A stretch of 64,000 bases of DNA from positions 248,001 to 312,000 of the forward strand of contig CALKXJ010000012.1 in assembly GCA_938003835.1 (NCBI GenBank), in the 5' to 3' direction. The stretch comes from an uncultured Bryobacteraceae bacterium (GTDB lineage Bacteria > Acidobacteriota > Terriglobia > Bryobacterales > Bryobacteraceae). This document shows, one piece after another, positions 39,120-48,408 of this stretch; position 1 is the first letter of the stretch, and every line of letters begins with the position of its first letter. The translations under genes and the position numbers were made by a program. The notes under the pieces were generated by a model. It had not been told where the DNA came from and did not search any database. It was given only the letters and a program-made list of their open reading frames with translations.

Positions 39120-39128
39120 TCTGAAATG

Positions 39129-39144
39129 CCGCGCTGGGGCGCGG
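39129..39144 (-). terminator. Small GC hairpin just after the EAL gene
   Basis: Perfect 6-bp stem CCGCGC/GCGCGG with a four-base loop begins a few bases beyond the EAL stop and is followed by CATTTC, not a clear T-run. It may weakly separate this gene from the DUF362 promoter that follows. Confidence 0.3.
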
Positions 39145-39148
39145 TGAC

Positions 39149-40873
39149 TCAGCGGCGGGCACGGTGTCGGGCCAGGAACCGCCGCACCGTCGCCAACGCC
39201 ATGGGCCGCCCGAGCAGGTGGCCTTGCACCAGATCGAAGCCGGCGCGCCGGGCCAGCTCGAACTGTGCGGCCGTTTCCACGCCCTCGGCGACGGTCGTCA
39301 GGCCGAGACCGCGGGCGAGCGCGACGATGCCGTGCAGCAGCCGGACCGCGGGTTCCGGCGCATCGGTCGGCCGCAGGAAGGAGCGGTCCACTTTCAGGGC
39401 ATCGGCGGGGAGCCGGTCGAGGTAGGCAAGCGAGGAGTAGCCCGTGCCAAAGTCATCGATCGAGATGCGGACCCCTAGCCGCCGAATCTCGGCCATCGCT
39501 GCAATGGAGGACGGCAGATCGCGCATGAGCGCACTCTCGGTGACCTCGAGTTCGAGCAGGCCGGGATCGAGCGCCGTCTGGCGCAACGTGGCCGCGACCA
39601 GCTCCGCAAAGCCCGGCTCGGCAAGGTGCACGGCCGAGACGTTCACTGCCAGCCGGAGGGGGCGCTTCCGGCCCTTCTGCCAGCCCGCCGCCAAGCGACA
39701 GGCGCGCTCCAGCACCCGGGCGCCGATGGGGGCGATCAGGCCGGTCTCCTCGGCCACGCGGATGAACGGCTCCGCCGAGACGAGCTTGCCGGAAGGATGT
39801 CGCCAGGCCAGCAGCGCCTCCAGTCCGTAAAGCTCGCCGGCCACCGTCAGAATCGGCTGGAACCGCAGCTCGAGCTCCTCGTTGTCGAGCGCCTTGCGCA
39901 CGGCGCCCTCGAACTCCACCAGAGCGGGCGCCAGGCGCGCTCCGCTGGTGCGAAGCTCCGCGATGCGCGCACCCAGATTGGAGCGGCCGGCACGGGCGTG
40001 CGCCGCCGCCGAGCGGCTCCGCCCGAAGGCGATCAATCCGACCGGCATGCCCTGCTCGAACAGCAGATGCGTCGTGACCTCGAGCGGGAGGGGCCGGTCG
40101 TCCTTGGTGCGGAATTCGAGTTCGAAGCTCTGCGGCCCGCTTCCGCCGAAGTGGATCAGGGCCATCTGCCGCGCCTTCTCCTCGTCGGCGGAACTCACCA
40201 GGGAAGCGACGGATCGGCCCAACAGCTCTTCCCGCTGATAGCCGAGCAGGCGCTCCGCGACGCTGTTGGCCGCGGTGATCTCGCCCTTGAGGTTCTGCGT
40301 GTAGATCAGATCGGCAGTGTTGTCAAACAGGGCGCGGAAGCGGTGCTGCACCGGGTGCAGCCCGCTCTCGGATGCCGGGCCGACGCCCGAGGCAATCCAG
40401 CCGACGATCTCCCCAAGAAGCGCCGCCAGCTCTGCCAGCGGAGCAAGATCGGCGCTCTGCCAGCGGTTTGGCTGGTAGTCGAGCACGCTCAACCAGCCGA
40501 TGGTTTCCGCCGCCGGTCCGCGGAGGGGCACCGAGCCGCAGGAGCGCAACTTCCTGCCGCCGGCGATGAGCGGACAGCCTTCAAATTGGGGGTCGCTCTG
40601 AAGATCGGCGATCACCAGCGGCTCGGCCGCAGCCGCCGTGCGCCGGCAACAGACCAGCTCCGCCTCCGCCCAGTTTGCGACATCTCCGAGGCAGGCCCGC
40701 GCCCAGCGAAACCGCGGATCGGTGAACTCGGCCAGCACGACCGGTGCGGAAAGAAGGCGCGCGGCAAGGTGCAGCAAACGGGCAACGACGGCCGCAGGAC
40801 GGAAGGCCGCCTGCCGCCCCGAGCCCTCCACAACGGGAGCTAGAGGCGTCGGTTCACAGCCGGGGAGCATCAA
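39149..40873 (-). CDS. GAF-PAS-EAL protein (c-di-GMP phosphodiesterase)
   Basis: 574 residues: a GAF-like sensor (about 25-165), PAS (about 170-290, LFDNTADLIYTQNLKGEI) and EAL (about 320-565). The EAL catalytic set is intact: GLEALLAWRHP (EAL), LAVNVSAVHL, LEVTESALM, SIDDFGTGYSSLAYL, LKVDRSFL, VAEGVET and QGHLLGRP. No GGDEF domain, so it should only hydrolyse c-di-GMP, to pGpG. Cytoplasmic; the sensor ligand is unknown. Start TTG (40873) or ATG (40870) after AAGGAG. With the HD-GYP protein at 11.8 kb it is the second c-di-GMP hydrolase here; no cyclase is in the window. Confidence 0.93.
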   Translation of the reverse strand: MMLPGCEPTPLAPVVEGSGRQAAFRPAAVVARLLHLAARLLSAPVVLAEFTDPRFRWARACLGDVANWAEAELVCCRRTAAAAEPLVIADLQSDPQFEGCPLIAGGRKLRSCGSVPLRGPAAETIGWLSVLDYQPNRWQSADLAPLAELAALLGEIVGWIASGVGPASESGLHPVQHRFRALFDNTADLIYTQNLKGEITAANSVAERLLGYQREELLGRSVASLVSSADEEKARQMALIHFGGSGPQSFELEFRTKDDRPLPLEVTTHLLFEQGMPVGLIAFGRSRSAAAHARAGRSNLGARIAELRTSGARLAPALVEFEGAVRKALDNEELELRFQPILTVAGELYGLEALLAWRHPSGKLVSAEPFIRVAEETGLIAPIGARVLERACRLAAGWQKGRKRPLRLAVNVSAVHLAEPGFAELVAATLRQTALDPGLLELEVTESALMRDLPSSIAAMAEIRRLGVRISIDDFGTGYSSLAYLDRLPADALKVDRSFLRPTDAPEPAVRLLHGIVALARGLGLTTVAEGVETAAQFELARRAGFDLVQGHLLGRPMALATVRRFLARHRARR

Positions 40874-40945
40874 AAGGGCTCCTTGGCCCGCGTACTCTCA
40901 TTCTATGCCAGCGAGGCCAGATCGCGGACACCGGTTCCGCAGCCC

Positions 40946-42637
40946 TCATTCGGAATCGAGAGGCCGGAAGCGCACCTCCAGCATCTGAAGCCGCTCCAGG
41001 TGCCGGCGAAGGCGCCGGAGGAAGTCCGCGTAGTCCCGCCCGGGCTTGCCGGTCCAGGTGACCTCGGCGAGCGCCACCAGGCGTGGAAAGGCCATGTATT
41101 CCAGATGCTCCGGCGTGGGGATGTACTCGGTCCAAAGCTGGCCCTGGGCGCCCAGGATCCGACGCGCCTCCTCCGGGGTGAGCTCGGTCGGGATGGGATC
41201 GAACTCGAAGACGGTCTCAAGCGGCAGGAACCCTCCGATCGCCAGCGGCTCGGAAGGATCCTTCGACTGGTAGTAGTCGAAATAGGTGTGCGTGGTCGGC
41301 GCCATCACGACGTCATGGCCGGCGCGCGCGGCCGCGATGGCGCCCTTCACTCCCCGCCACGACATGACCACGGCTCCCGGGGGCGCCCCACCCTCGAGGA
41401 TCTCGTCCCAGCCGACCAGGCGGCGGCCGCGCGAGCGCAGAAAGTCGTTCATGCGCCCGATGAACCAGCCGTGCAGCTCGACCTCGCTCTTAAAACCGAG
41501 CTTGCGCATGAGCGCCTGCGCGTAAGGGCTCGCCTTCCATTGATCGGTCGGCACCTCATCGCCGCCGATGTGGATGTACTCGCTCGGAAACAGCTCGATC
41601 ACCTCGGCGAGAACATTCTGTAGGAAGGTGATGGTCTCCTCGCGCAGGTTGAAGATGTTCTTGTGGACGCCCCAGCGGGTGGAGACCTCGAGCTTTTCGC
41701 GCGTGTTGCCGAGCTCCGGGTAGCTGGCGATGGCCGCCTGGGCGTGGCCTGGCATCTCGATCTCCGGAACCAGGTTCACGTGGCGGCGCCGGGCGTAGTC
41801 GACCATCTGCCGGATCTCTTCCTGCGTGTAGAAGCCCCCATGCGGCTTCCCGTCGAAGCCGCGCGCCTCGCGCTCGTGACCCAGGCGCGTCTCGCGCCGC
41901 ATGGAGCCGATCTCGGTCAGCTTCGGATAACGCTTGATTTCGATGCGCCAGCCCTGATCGTCGGTGAGATGAAGCTGGAGCGTGTTCATCTTGTGCACGG
42001 CGAGCAGATCGATGAACTTCAGAATGGTCTCGCGCGGCATGAAGTGGCGCGCCACGTCGATCAGTGCGCCGCGCCAAACGAAACGGGGCCGGTCCTCGAT
42101 CCGGACACACGGCGCCGTCCAGGAGACGCCGGCCTGCCTCTCGTCGGCATAAATGGCCGGTGGAAACAACTGGCGCAGCGTCTGGGCGCCATAGAAGACC
42201 CCGGCCGGCGCCAGGGCGCGGATCAGCACCCGGCGGCGGCTCACCTCCAGCACATAGCCTTCCGGCCCCAGCCGCTCGAGCGAGCCGTCGAGCTGCAGCG
42301 CGATGCTGTTATCCCGCTCCTCGGCGCGCTCTTCGACAACCAGAGAGTAGCCGGTGGCCGGCTGTAGCATCTCGGCGAGCAGGCGTCCGGTGTCGCTGGA
42401 TTTCTCGTCGGTGAGAATGGCCGTGTCGGCTCGCAGGGTGAAGGTTCCCCTCTCGGTCTCCATGCGCGAGGGCGCGGGGATGAGATTCAGTTCCGTCTCG
42501 GCAGGCTTACGGCAGGCGGTCAGCGCCAGTCCCACCACCAAAGGGAGAATCAGGCTCCTCGCTTTCTTCCAGGGGCACCTGGCGGATCCGGACGCCGGCC
42601 TCCGCGAACAGGATTTCGACGTTCTTGAAGTGATCAT
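40946..42637 (-). CDS. GH20 beta-N-acetylhexosaminidase, lipoprotein
   Basis: Removes terminal GlcNAc/GalNAc. The N-terminal alpha/beta domain (GH20b) is about 50-155 and the catalytic TIM barrel about 160-550. The catalytic Asp-Glu pair is in YIHIGGDEVP, with upstream LQLHLTDDQGWRIEI and LVPEIEMPGHAQAAIASYPE. A lipobox (VGLALTAC) lies behind the hydrophobic stretch SLILPLVVG, so it is a lipid-anchored exported enzyme. The start is uncertain: the ATG at 42637 makes a long basic leader and overlaps dCMP deaminase by 131 bases; only TTG/GTG/CTG codons lie closer to the signal peptide. Substrate could be cell-wall or exopolysaccharide GlcNAc. Confidence 0.88.
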   Translation of the reverse strand: MITSRTSKSCSRRPASGSARCPWKKARSLILPLVVGLALTACRKPAETELNLIPAPSRMETERGTFTLRADTAILTDEKSSDTGRLLAEMLQPATGYSLVVEERAEERDNSIALQLDGSLERLGPEGYVLEVSRRRVLIRALAPAGVFYGAQTLRQLFPPAIYADERQAGVSWTAPCVRIEDRPRFVWRGALIDVARHFMPRETILKFIDLLAVHKMNTLQLHLTDDQGWRIEIKRYPKLTEIGSMRRETRLGHEREARGFDGKPHGGFYTQEEIRQMVDYARRRHVNLVPEIEMPGHAQAAIASYPELGNTREKLEVSTRWGVHKNIFNLREETITFLQNVLAEVIELFPSEYIHIGGDEVPTDQWKASPYAQALMRKLGFKSEVELHGWFIGRMNDFLRSRGRRLVGWDEILEGGAPPGAVVMSWRGVKGAIAAARAGHDVVMAPTTHTYFDYYQSKDPSEPLAIGGFLPLETVFEFDPIPTELTPEEARRILGAQGQLWTEYIPTPEHLEYMAFPRLVALAEVTWTGKPGRDYADFLRRLRRHLERLQMLEVRFRPLDSE

Positions 42638-43043
42638 TGTAGTATTCGCTCGAGTATTGCTGCATCCGCTCCCGCGAGATCACCACCTCCTTGATGCCCG
42701 CCTGCACGATGGCGCGGGCGCAGTCCATGCAAGGCATGATCTCGACGTAGATCGAACAGCCCTCGGTGGAGGTGCCGGCCCGGGCGGCATTGTAGATGGC
42801 GTTGCGCTCGGCATGCTCCATCCAGAGGTACTTGGTGGGCCGTTCCAGCCGCTCCGGGACGTCGTCGCGGATGCCACGGGGAAACGAGTTGTAGCCGGTC
42901 GAACGGATCTCGTGCGCCGGCCCGACAATGACGCAGCCGATCTGCGTGTTGGGGTCTTTGCTGCGCGACGCCACGTGGCGGCAGATGCGGAGATAGTAGG
43001 CGTCCCAGCTTGGAACCTTGCGCGGCGCCGTCGGATTGCTCAT
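42507..43043 (-). CDS. dCMP deaminase family protein
   Basis: 178 residues of the zinc cytidine-deaminase superfamily, converting dCMP to dUMP for dTTP synthesis (or a related ComEB-type deaminase). Zinc and proton-shuttle motifs: MEHAERNAIYNAA and EIMPCMDCARAIV. The usual fold ends around VEILFAEAGVRIRQV; the last 25 residues (Glu/Gly/Pro-rich) are extra and lie over the GH20 signal region. It overlaps the penicillin acylase gene by four bases (ATGA), so the two are translationally coupled although their functions are unrelated. Confidence 0.9.
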   Translation of the reverse strand: MSNPTAPRKVPSWDAYYLRICRHVASRSKDPNTQIGCVIVGPAHEIRSTGYNSFPRGIRDDVPERLERPTKYLWMEHAERNAIYNAARAGTSTEGCSIYVEIMPCMDCARAIVQAGIKEVVISRERMQQYSSEYYNDHFKNVEILFAEAGVRIRQVPLEESEEPDSPFGGGTGADRLP

Positions 43044-45787
43044 GGCGAGCCGGCCCCTCCGGCAAGATGAATTCTCACCCGGTTGCTCATTCTTCCCTCA
43101 ACACCGATCCAGACGTCGACCTCCCCGCGCCCGGCGAGCGAGCTTGCGAGCGGCGCGTTCACCTGGTCGAGGCCGGGGTAGATCCCCTGCGGCCCGGCAT
43201 AGAGCGCCTCCAGGACGGTGTCGTCGACACAGACCTTGACGGCGCCCGCCGCAGCGTGCTTGCGGATCCCGTGACCGTACAGGACCAGATAGCACCGCTC
43301 GTTTTCCGGACCGAGCGCCACCGGCGCCGCGACCCAGCGTTCTAGCCCCTCATGGTAGACCGCGAGCGGCTCCCAGCGCTCGGCGCCCTCGCCGCTGATG
43401 CGCAACAGGTGGCCGGCCGCCGGACCGCGACCGGAACCGTCGGCCGAAAGAAGCCGCGGGGCGAGAATATCGTAAGGCTCGACCACGAGCTGGCGCCGGG
43501 AGGCGGCGATCGCCTCCACCGCGCTTCGCGACAACGGCGCCGGCCGGGTGCCGCCGGCCGCCCACAGCGCCATTTGATCGGCGCGGTGCGGACTCTCCGG
43601 ATCTTCCGAAACGCCCGGCGGCAGCACGGCGCGCGAGCTGTCGGGATCCGCCAGGTCGACGATTTGCGTGTAGGAGTTGCCCTTCTGCGACCAGATGGTG
43701 CCCACCTGGCCACAGGAAAGCGGCGGGGACTCGAGCGCCAGGCGGCCTCCGAGCGGCGGCAGGCGCAGCGGCCCGTTCTCCTGATAGGGCATGACATGGA
43801 TCTCGCGCGAGACTCCGTCGCGCGGCGGAGGAGCTCCGCCACGCCCGTCGGCGAAACTCTTCGCCGCGGTACGCAGCCAGGCGAGCAGGTACTCGCGCAC
43901 CTCGGCGTCCTGCGGCACCGCCGTGGTATGACCGTACTGCTCGGCCAGAAGGCGCGCCAGGTGGGTGATGCCGCCTTCGCCGCCTCCCAAGCGCCGGCCG
44001 AGCGGCGAAGCGCGATACGGTGCAAGCAAGGCGCCGGCCAGGGCCATCGCCGCCGGATAAGAGTTTTGATCGGCGCGATAGCGCAGGTCCCATTCGCCAA
44101 GCGCCTCGAGCAGCCGCGCCAGCGCCTCGTCGCCCCGCGCCGCCTCCACGGCCAGCCGCCGGGCGATGGGAAACAGGGCCGCCACCACCGAGTGCACGTC
44201 GTCGCGGTGCACCTGGGTCTCGAAACTCTCCGGCGAAAACAGAGCCGTGGCGCTCAATAGCTGCACCAGCCGCCAGGAACGCGAAGAGTGGCCCGTGCCG
44301 CCGGTGGCAATCCCGAGGTCATGCGGATACCAGGAACCCACCGGCAGGTTATTGGCATGAGCGATGAAGCCGCTTTCCGGGTTGAGCATCCAGGGCAGCT
44401 CTTCGAGCGGCACGCGTCCGGTTGCCTCGTGCTCGCCTGTCCATCCCTCGAGCGCCATGCGGCGCGTCCATCGGGTCCGGGGCGCATGAAGCAAGGTCTG
44501 ATAGCCGATGTTGCCGTGAACGTCGGCGTAGACGATGTGCAGGCCGGGGCTGTAATACCACTGCATGGCGTCCCGGAACTGATGCCAGTCGCCGGCGCCC
44601 ATCATCCCGAGCAGGCCGGCGAGCGACGTCTGGCCGTCCTCGATCTGGCGGACGTGACTCACAAAGGCCTCCCCCTCCGGCCGCAGGCTTGCCAGGTCAT
44701 CGAAGACGAACCCGTGCCGTGAGCGGCGGGCGCTAATCGCCACCGGCGGGCTATCCTTCACCTCGATGATCTCCTTGCGGACCTCGAACGGCTCGATCCG
44801 GTCGCGGTAGAGGTAGCCGGCGCCGCCCGGCGCCAGTTTTTCGATAAAGGTGACCGTCGCGGCAGCCCCCAGCGCCGAGGCGCCCCAGGCGAGGAAGCGG
44901 TTGAAGCCGACCAGTAGCGCGGGTGAGCCGGCTACGCCGATGCCGCGCACATCGAACCGCCCACCACTCACGTGAAACTCGTACCAGAGGGGCGGATTGT
45001 TCACCGGGGTTTGCGGATCGCTTTCGAGCAGGGGTTTCCCCGTCACGGAACGCGACCCGGAGACGGCCCAGGCGTGACTGAAACGCAACAGCTCGTCGGG
45101 CAGGCTGCGGAACCAGAAGCCAGGGGTGGGCGGGGTGGCCTTGAGCCGGGCGTAGAGCTCCCCGTGCCTGGCCATTTCAGACTCCGGCACCACCGCCGCC
45201 CAGTCGTCGATGATCATCCCCGGCTGCCGCAGCGCTTCCTCCTCGCCAAGGCGGGCCGCCAGCTCCCGGAATTCACGATAAAGGCGCACGGCGCTCTCGT
45301 CGTACAGGGTGTCGAACAGTTCCGCCACCGCCATCCAGGCGCAGACGCAGTCGCCCGCCGTCCACGGCTCAGGCAGCAGGCCGAGCGGGGCAAACCTCCG
45401 GCGCACTCGCTCCGGGTTGGCGCGCGCGAAGGCGTTCACTCCGGCCGCGTAGGCCTCGAGATGGGACCGCAGATCGGCGGGCAGCCTCGCCGCCGCCTCG
45501 TCACAGTAAGGGCCGATGCCGGCAATACGAAACTTCCGGTCTGAGGCCACCCAGTCACGGCCGAAGATCTCCGCCAGCCGCCCCCGCGCTCGACGGCGGA
45601 ACAGCTCCATCTGGAGCAGCCGGTCTTCGGCGCAAGCGTACCCCGCGCCGAAGAAGGCGCCGGCCTCGGTATCCGCGAAGAGGTGGGGGATGCCCCAGCG
45701 GTCCCGAACGAGCTCGACACGCTCCGCCGCCACGGCCGGGCACGAGCTCCCGACAGCGAGCAGAATGAGAGCGCCAATGCGGGTCAC
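43040..45787 (-). CDS. Penicillin acylase family (Ntn hydrolase) protein
   Basis: 915 residues with a signal peptide (about 1-20, ends PAVAA). These enzymes are made as a precursor, cut once by autoprocessing, and hydrolyse amides such as acyl-homoserine lactones or beta-lactam side chains. Candidate nucleophile is Ser237 at the new N-terminus (RF/SHAWAVSGSRSVTGKP); typical family members read SNNWAVSG here. The oxyanion segment LLVGFNRFLAWGAS follows. Alpha chain about 21-235, beta chain about 237-915. Substrate unknown. GTG start; the -10 (TAGACT) lies 12 bases upstream. Confidence 0.9.
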   Translation of the reverse strand: MTRIGALILLAVGSSCPAVAAERVELVRDRWGIPHLFADTEAGAFFGAGYACAEDRLLQMELFRRRARGRLAEIFGRDWVASDRKFRIAGIGPYCDEAAARLPADLRSHLEAYAAGVNAFARANPERVRRRFAPLGLLPEPWTAGDCVCAWMAVAELFDTLYDESAVRLYREFRELAARLGEEEALRQPGMIIDDWAAVVPESEMARHGELYARLKATPPTPGFWFRSLPDELLRFSHAWAVSGSRSVTGKPLLESDPQTPVNNPPLWYEFHVSGGRFDVRGIGVAGSPALLVGFNRFLAWGASALGAAATVTFIEKLAPGGAGYLYRDRIEPFEVRKEIIEVKDSPPVAISARRSRHGFVFDDLASLRPEGEAFVSHVRQIEDGQTSLAGLLGMMGAGDWHQFRDAMQWYYSPGLHIVYADVHGNIGYQTLLHAPRTRWTRRMALEGWTGEHEATGRVPLEELPWMLNPESGFIAHANNLPVGSWYPHDLGIATGGTGHSSRSWRLVQLLSATALFSPESFETQVHRDDVHSVVAALFPIARRLAVEAARGDEALARLLEALGEWDLRYRADQNSYPAAMALAGALLAPYRASPLGRRLGGGEGGITHLARLLAEQYGHTTAVPQDAEVREYLLAWLRTAAKSFADGRGGAPPPRDGVSREIHVMPYQENGPLRLPPLGGRLALESPPLSCGQVGTIWSQKGNSYTQIVDLADPDSSRAVLPPGVSEDPESPHRADQMALWAAGGTRPAPLSRSAVEAIAASRRQLVVEPYDILAPRLLSADGSGRGPAAGHLLRISGEGAERWEPLAVYHEGLERWVAAPVALGPENERCYLVLYGHGIRKHAAAGAVKVCVDDTVLEALYAGPQGIYPGLDQVNAPLASSLAGRGEVDVWIGVEGRMSNRVRIHLAGGAGSP

Positions 45788-45799
45788 GGCAGCAAGTCC

Positions 45800-45805
45800 A
45801 GTCTA
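45800..45805 (-). promoter_or_regulatory. TAGACT -10 before the penicillin acylase gene
   Basis: Reverse-strand ACTAGACT, 12 bases before the GTG at 45787, in a 58-base divergent gap. Gives a leader of about five bases and no Shine-Dalgarno. Confidence 0.35.
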
Positions 45806-45845
45806 GTGGAAATCGACCGGGCGCATCTGCCACACTCGAATTTCC

Positions 45846-46622
45846 ATGAGGGGTGGCGTGTCTGCCAGGGGCAGTTTTCTGCTCATGCTGGCGCTCTCGT
45901 GCAGCGGGGCGGCGGGCGCCTCGTTGCCGGAGGCCGGCTCGCCGCTGGTGCTCCACTACCGTGCCGAGTGGCGCCTGATGCATGCCGGCGACGTCACGCT
46001 GCGCTTTCACCATGAACCCGGCACGAACCGCACCGGGCGCGCCGAGCTCGAGCTGAAGACGCGCGGCTTTGCCGCGGCCCTTTACAAGGTAGATAACCGT
46101 TACACGGTGCTCTTCGATGAGGGCTTTTGCGCCTCCTCTTACGACTACCTGGTGCACGAGCGGAGCAAGCGCCGCCAGATCCGCGTCCGCTATCAGGAGC
46201 CCGCGGGCAAGGCCAGCTACGTCGAGTATGACCCCGTCAGGGACAAAGTCGTCGAGACCCGGACGATCGATGTGCCCGAGTGCGTCCATGACGAACTGGC
46301 TGCGCTCGCCCGCCTTCGCACCATGGACGTGGTCCCGCCGGCGAGCGTCGAATTGCCGGTGAGCAACGGCAAGAAGGCGGCCTTGGCGCGCGTGGAGGCG
46401 CAACGCAGGGAGCGCATCGAGACGCCGAGCGGCGTCTACGACACCATCCGCTACGAAGCCTTTCTCTTCAAAAACGTGCTCTACCGGCGCAACGCGCGGC
46501 TCTTCGTCTGGCTCACCGACGACGAGCACCGCCTGCCGGTGCAGATTCGCATTCAGATGCCCTTCTTCATCGGGACCGTGACGTTGCAACTTGCCGGGCC
46601 ACCACAAGAGGAAACGACGTGA
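45846..46622 (+). CDS. DUF3108 family exported protein
   Basis: 258 residues with a signal peptide (about 1-25). The body is beta-rich as expected for DUF3108 (LHYRAEWRLMHAGDVTLRF, ETPSGVYDTIRYEAFLF, RLFVWLTDDEHRLPVQIRIQ and FFIGTVTLQL). Many family members are periplasmic; function is not established. It overlaps the SGNH-hydrolase gene by four bases (GTGA), suggesting co-translation. No ribosome-binding site precedes its ATG. Confidence 0.85.
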   Translation: MRGGVSARGSFLLMLALSCSGAAGASLPEAGSPLVLHYRAEWRLMHAGDVTLRFHHEPGTNRTGRAELELKTRGFAAALYKVDNRYTVLFDEGFCASSYDYLVHERSKRRQIRVRYQEPAGKASYVEYDPVRDKVVETRTIDVPECVHDELAALARLRTMDVVPPASVELPVSNGKKAALARVEAQRRERIETPSGVYDTIRYEAFLFKNVLYRRNARLFVWLTDDEHRLPVQIRIQMPFFIGTVTLQLAGPPQEETT

Positions 46623-47710
46623 AAAGCCGATCGAAACTGTTCCCGCTCGCATCCCTGATCCTGCTGGCCTCCTCCGGCACGAGCGCCCAGCAGGAGGCGC
46701 TCATCAAAGCCCCGGAACTCATTCCGTTCCTCGAGCGCGTCGTCCAGTTGATGGAATCGACCACGATCACCGTGCCCGGGCTGGCGCGCGCAGCCGAGCC
46801 GGTGCTCGAGAACACCCGCCAGGCCCTGGCCGAACTCAAGAGCGGTTACAACCCGTTCGATGCCCGCCAGACCTATCAGTTCCTGAGCCACGTGCGGGCC
46901 TATCAGGCGCTGGCCGACTCGATCCCGAAGCCCTACCCCTTCCCCGTCGAGGCCTTGCGGCAGTTCGCCGAGCTGAGAGAGGCCTCCGAGCGCCTGGAGA
47001 GCCATTTCCGGGCCGTGCTGGATCGGGTCGAGGCGATGCTCCGCGAGCCCGACCGGGATAATCTGGCCCGGTACGCCGAGGATAACAAGAAAATCGGCCC
47101 GCCGCAGCCGAACCGCCCCCGGGTGGTCTTCCTCGGCGACTCGATCACCGACGGCTGGCGCCTCAACGAGTATTTCCCCGAACGGGATTTCATCAACCGC
47201 GGCATCAGCGGGCAGATCACCGGTCAGATGCTGGGCCGCATGAAGGCCGACGTGCTCGATCTGAAGCCTGCCGCCATGGTGGTGCTCGCCGGAACGAATG
47301 ACATCGCCCGGGGCGTGCCGCTCAAGATCATCCAGGACAACCTCGCGATGATGGCCGAGCTGGCCGCCGGGCGCGGCATCAAGGTGATCCTGGCCTCGGT
47401 GCTGCCCGTGCACAACTACAACAAGGATCAGGATCCCCGCTGGGAGCGCACGCGCCTGCGGCCGCTCAAGACGATCATCGAGCTCAACGACTGGATCCGG
47501 GACTTCGCCAAACGCCACGCTCACGTCTACCTGGACTACTACTCCGCGATGGTGGACGCCAACGGCTATCTGCGCCAGGAGCTGGCCGATGACGGCCTGC
47601 ACCCGAACGCCGCCGGCTACCGGGTGATGGCGCCGCTGGTGGAGCAGGCCATCGCGCAGGCGGTTCGCCCGGCAGAGCCACGGCAGCGCCGCCGTCTTCC
47701 GTTCTTCTAG
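46619..47710 (+). CDS. SGNH/GDSL hydrolase, exported
   Basis: 363 residues. Signal peptide about 1-23 and a helical N-terminal domain (about 25-160) of unknown role. The SGNH domain (about 165-355) has all four blocks: I FLGDSITDGW (Ser175), II NRGISGQIT, III VVLAGTNDIARG, V DDGLHPNAAGY (Asp-His). Probably a carbohydrate or lipid esterase in the periplasm. The GTG start overlaps the DUF3108 stop. Its TAG stop interlocks with the stop of the convergent ABC gene in a single CTAG (47707-47710). Confidence 0.9.
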   Translation: MKSRSKLFPLASLILLASSGTSAQQEALIKAPELIPFLERVVQLMESTTITVPGLARAAEPVLENTRQALAELKSGYNPFDARQTYQFLSHVRAYQALADSIPKPYPFPVEALRQFAELREASERLESHFRAVLDRVEAMLREPDRDNLARYAEDNKKIGPPQPNRPRVVFLGDSITDGWRLNEYFPERDFINRGISGQITGQMLGRMKADVLDLKPAAMVVLAGTNDIARGVPLKIIQDNLAMMAELAAGRGIKVILASVLPVHNYNKDQDPRWERTRLRPLKTIIELNDWIRDFAKRHAHVYLDYYSAMVDANGYLRQELADDGLHPNAAGYRVMAPLVEQAIAQAVRPAEPRQRRRLPFF

Positions 47711-48408
47711 GTCTGATCGAGGTTGTCGAATTCGACGATCCGCCCGTCGCGCATGTGGACGATCCGGTCGGCGTAGGCGGCCGCCTCCGGATTGTGGGTG
47801 ATCATGAGGATGGTCTGCCCAAGGCGTTTGTTGAGGTCGCGCAGCAGCGTGAGCACGGCCTCCGAGTTCCGGCTGTCGAGGTTGCCCGTCGGTTCGTCGG
47901 CCAGCAGAATCGCCGGGTGGTTGACCAGGGCACGGGCGATCGCCACCCGCTGCTGTTCGCCGCCCGAGAGCGCGCTGGGCTTGTGATGGAGCCGGTGGGC
48001 GATGCCGAGCAGCTCCAGAATCTGGCGGAAATCGCCGTCGAGCTCCGGCGAGCCCCGCGCGATGTGGCGCGCGATGGCGATGTTGTCATAAGCCGTCAGC
48101 GTCGGCAGCAAGTTGTACTTCTGAAAGACGAAGCCCACCTCGCGCTTGCGCATCTCGGTGCGCTCGGCGTCGCTCATGCGGGCCACATCCCTGCCGTTGA
48201 CCACCACCGAGCCCGAGGTCGGCGGCGTCAGCCCCCCGATGATGTGAAACAGGGTCGACTTGCCCGAGCCCGAAGGGCCCACCACCGCCAGAAACTCTCC
48301 GCGCTCGACGTCCAGATTCACCCCGCGCAGCGCGGGCACGTCCACTTCGCCCACATGGTAGACCTTCTTCAGGTCCCGGATCCGGATGATGGTCGAGGCC
48401 TCACTCAT
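47707..48408 (-). CDS. ABC transporter ATP-binding protein (LolD/MacB-type)
   Basis: 233 residues. Walker A GPSGSGKST, signature LSGGEQQRVAIARAL, Walker B ILLADEPTGNLDS and the H-loop MITHNPEAA are all present. This branch works with FtsX/MacB-fold permeases in mechanotransmission rather than ordinary transport. The permease gene lies directly upstream and overlaps it by eight bases, so the pair forms one transporter. Substrate unknown; no adaptor (HlyD) gene follows. Confidence 0.95.
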   Translation of the reverse strand: MSEASTIIRIRDLKKVYHVGEVDVPALRGVNLDVERGEFLAVVGPSGSGKSTLFHIIGGLTPPTSGSVVVNGRDVARMSDAERTEMRKREVGFVFQKYNLLPTLTAYDNIAIARHIARGSPELDGDFRQILELLGIAHRLHHKPSALSGGEQQRVAIARALVNHPAILLADEPTGNLDSRNSEAVLTLLRDLNKRLGQTILMITHNPEAAAYADRIVHMRDGRIVEFDNLDQT

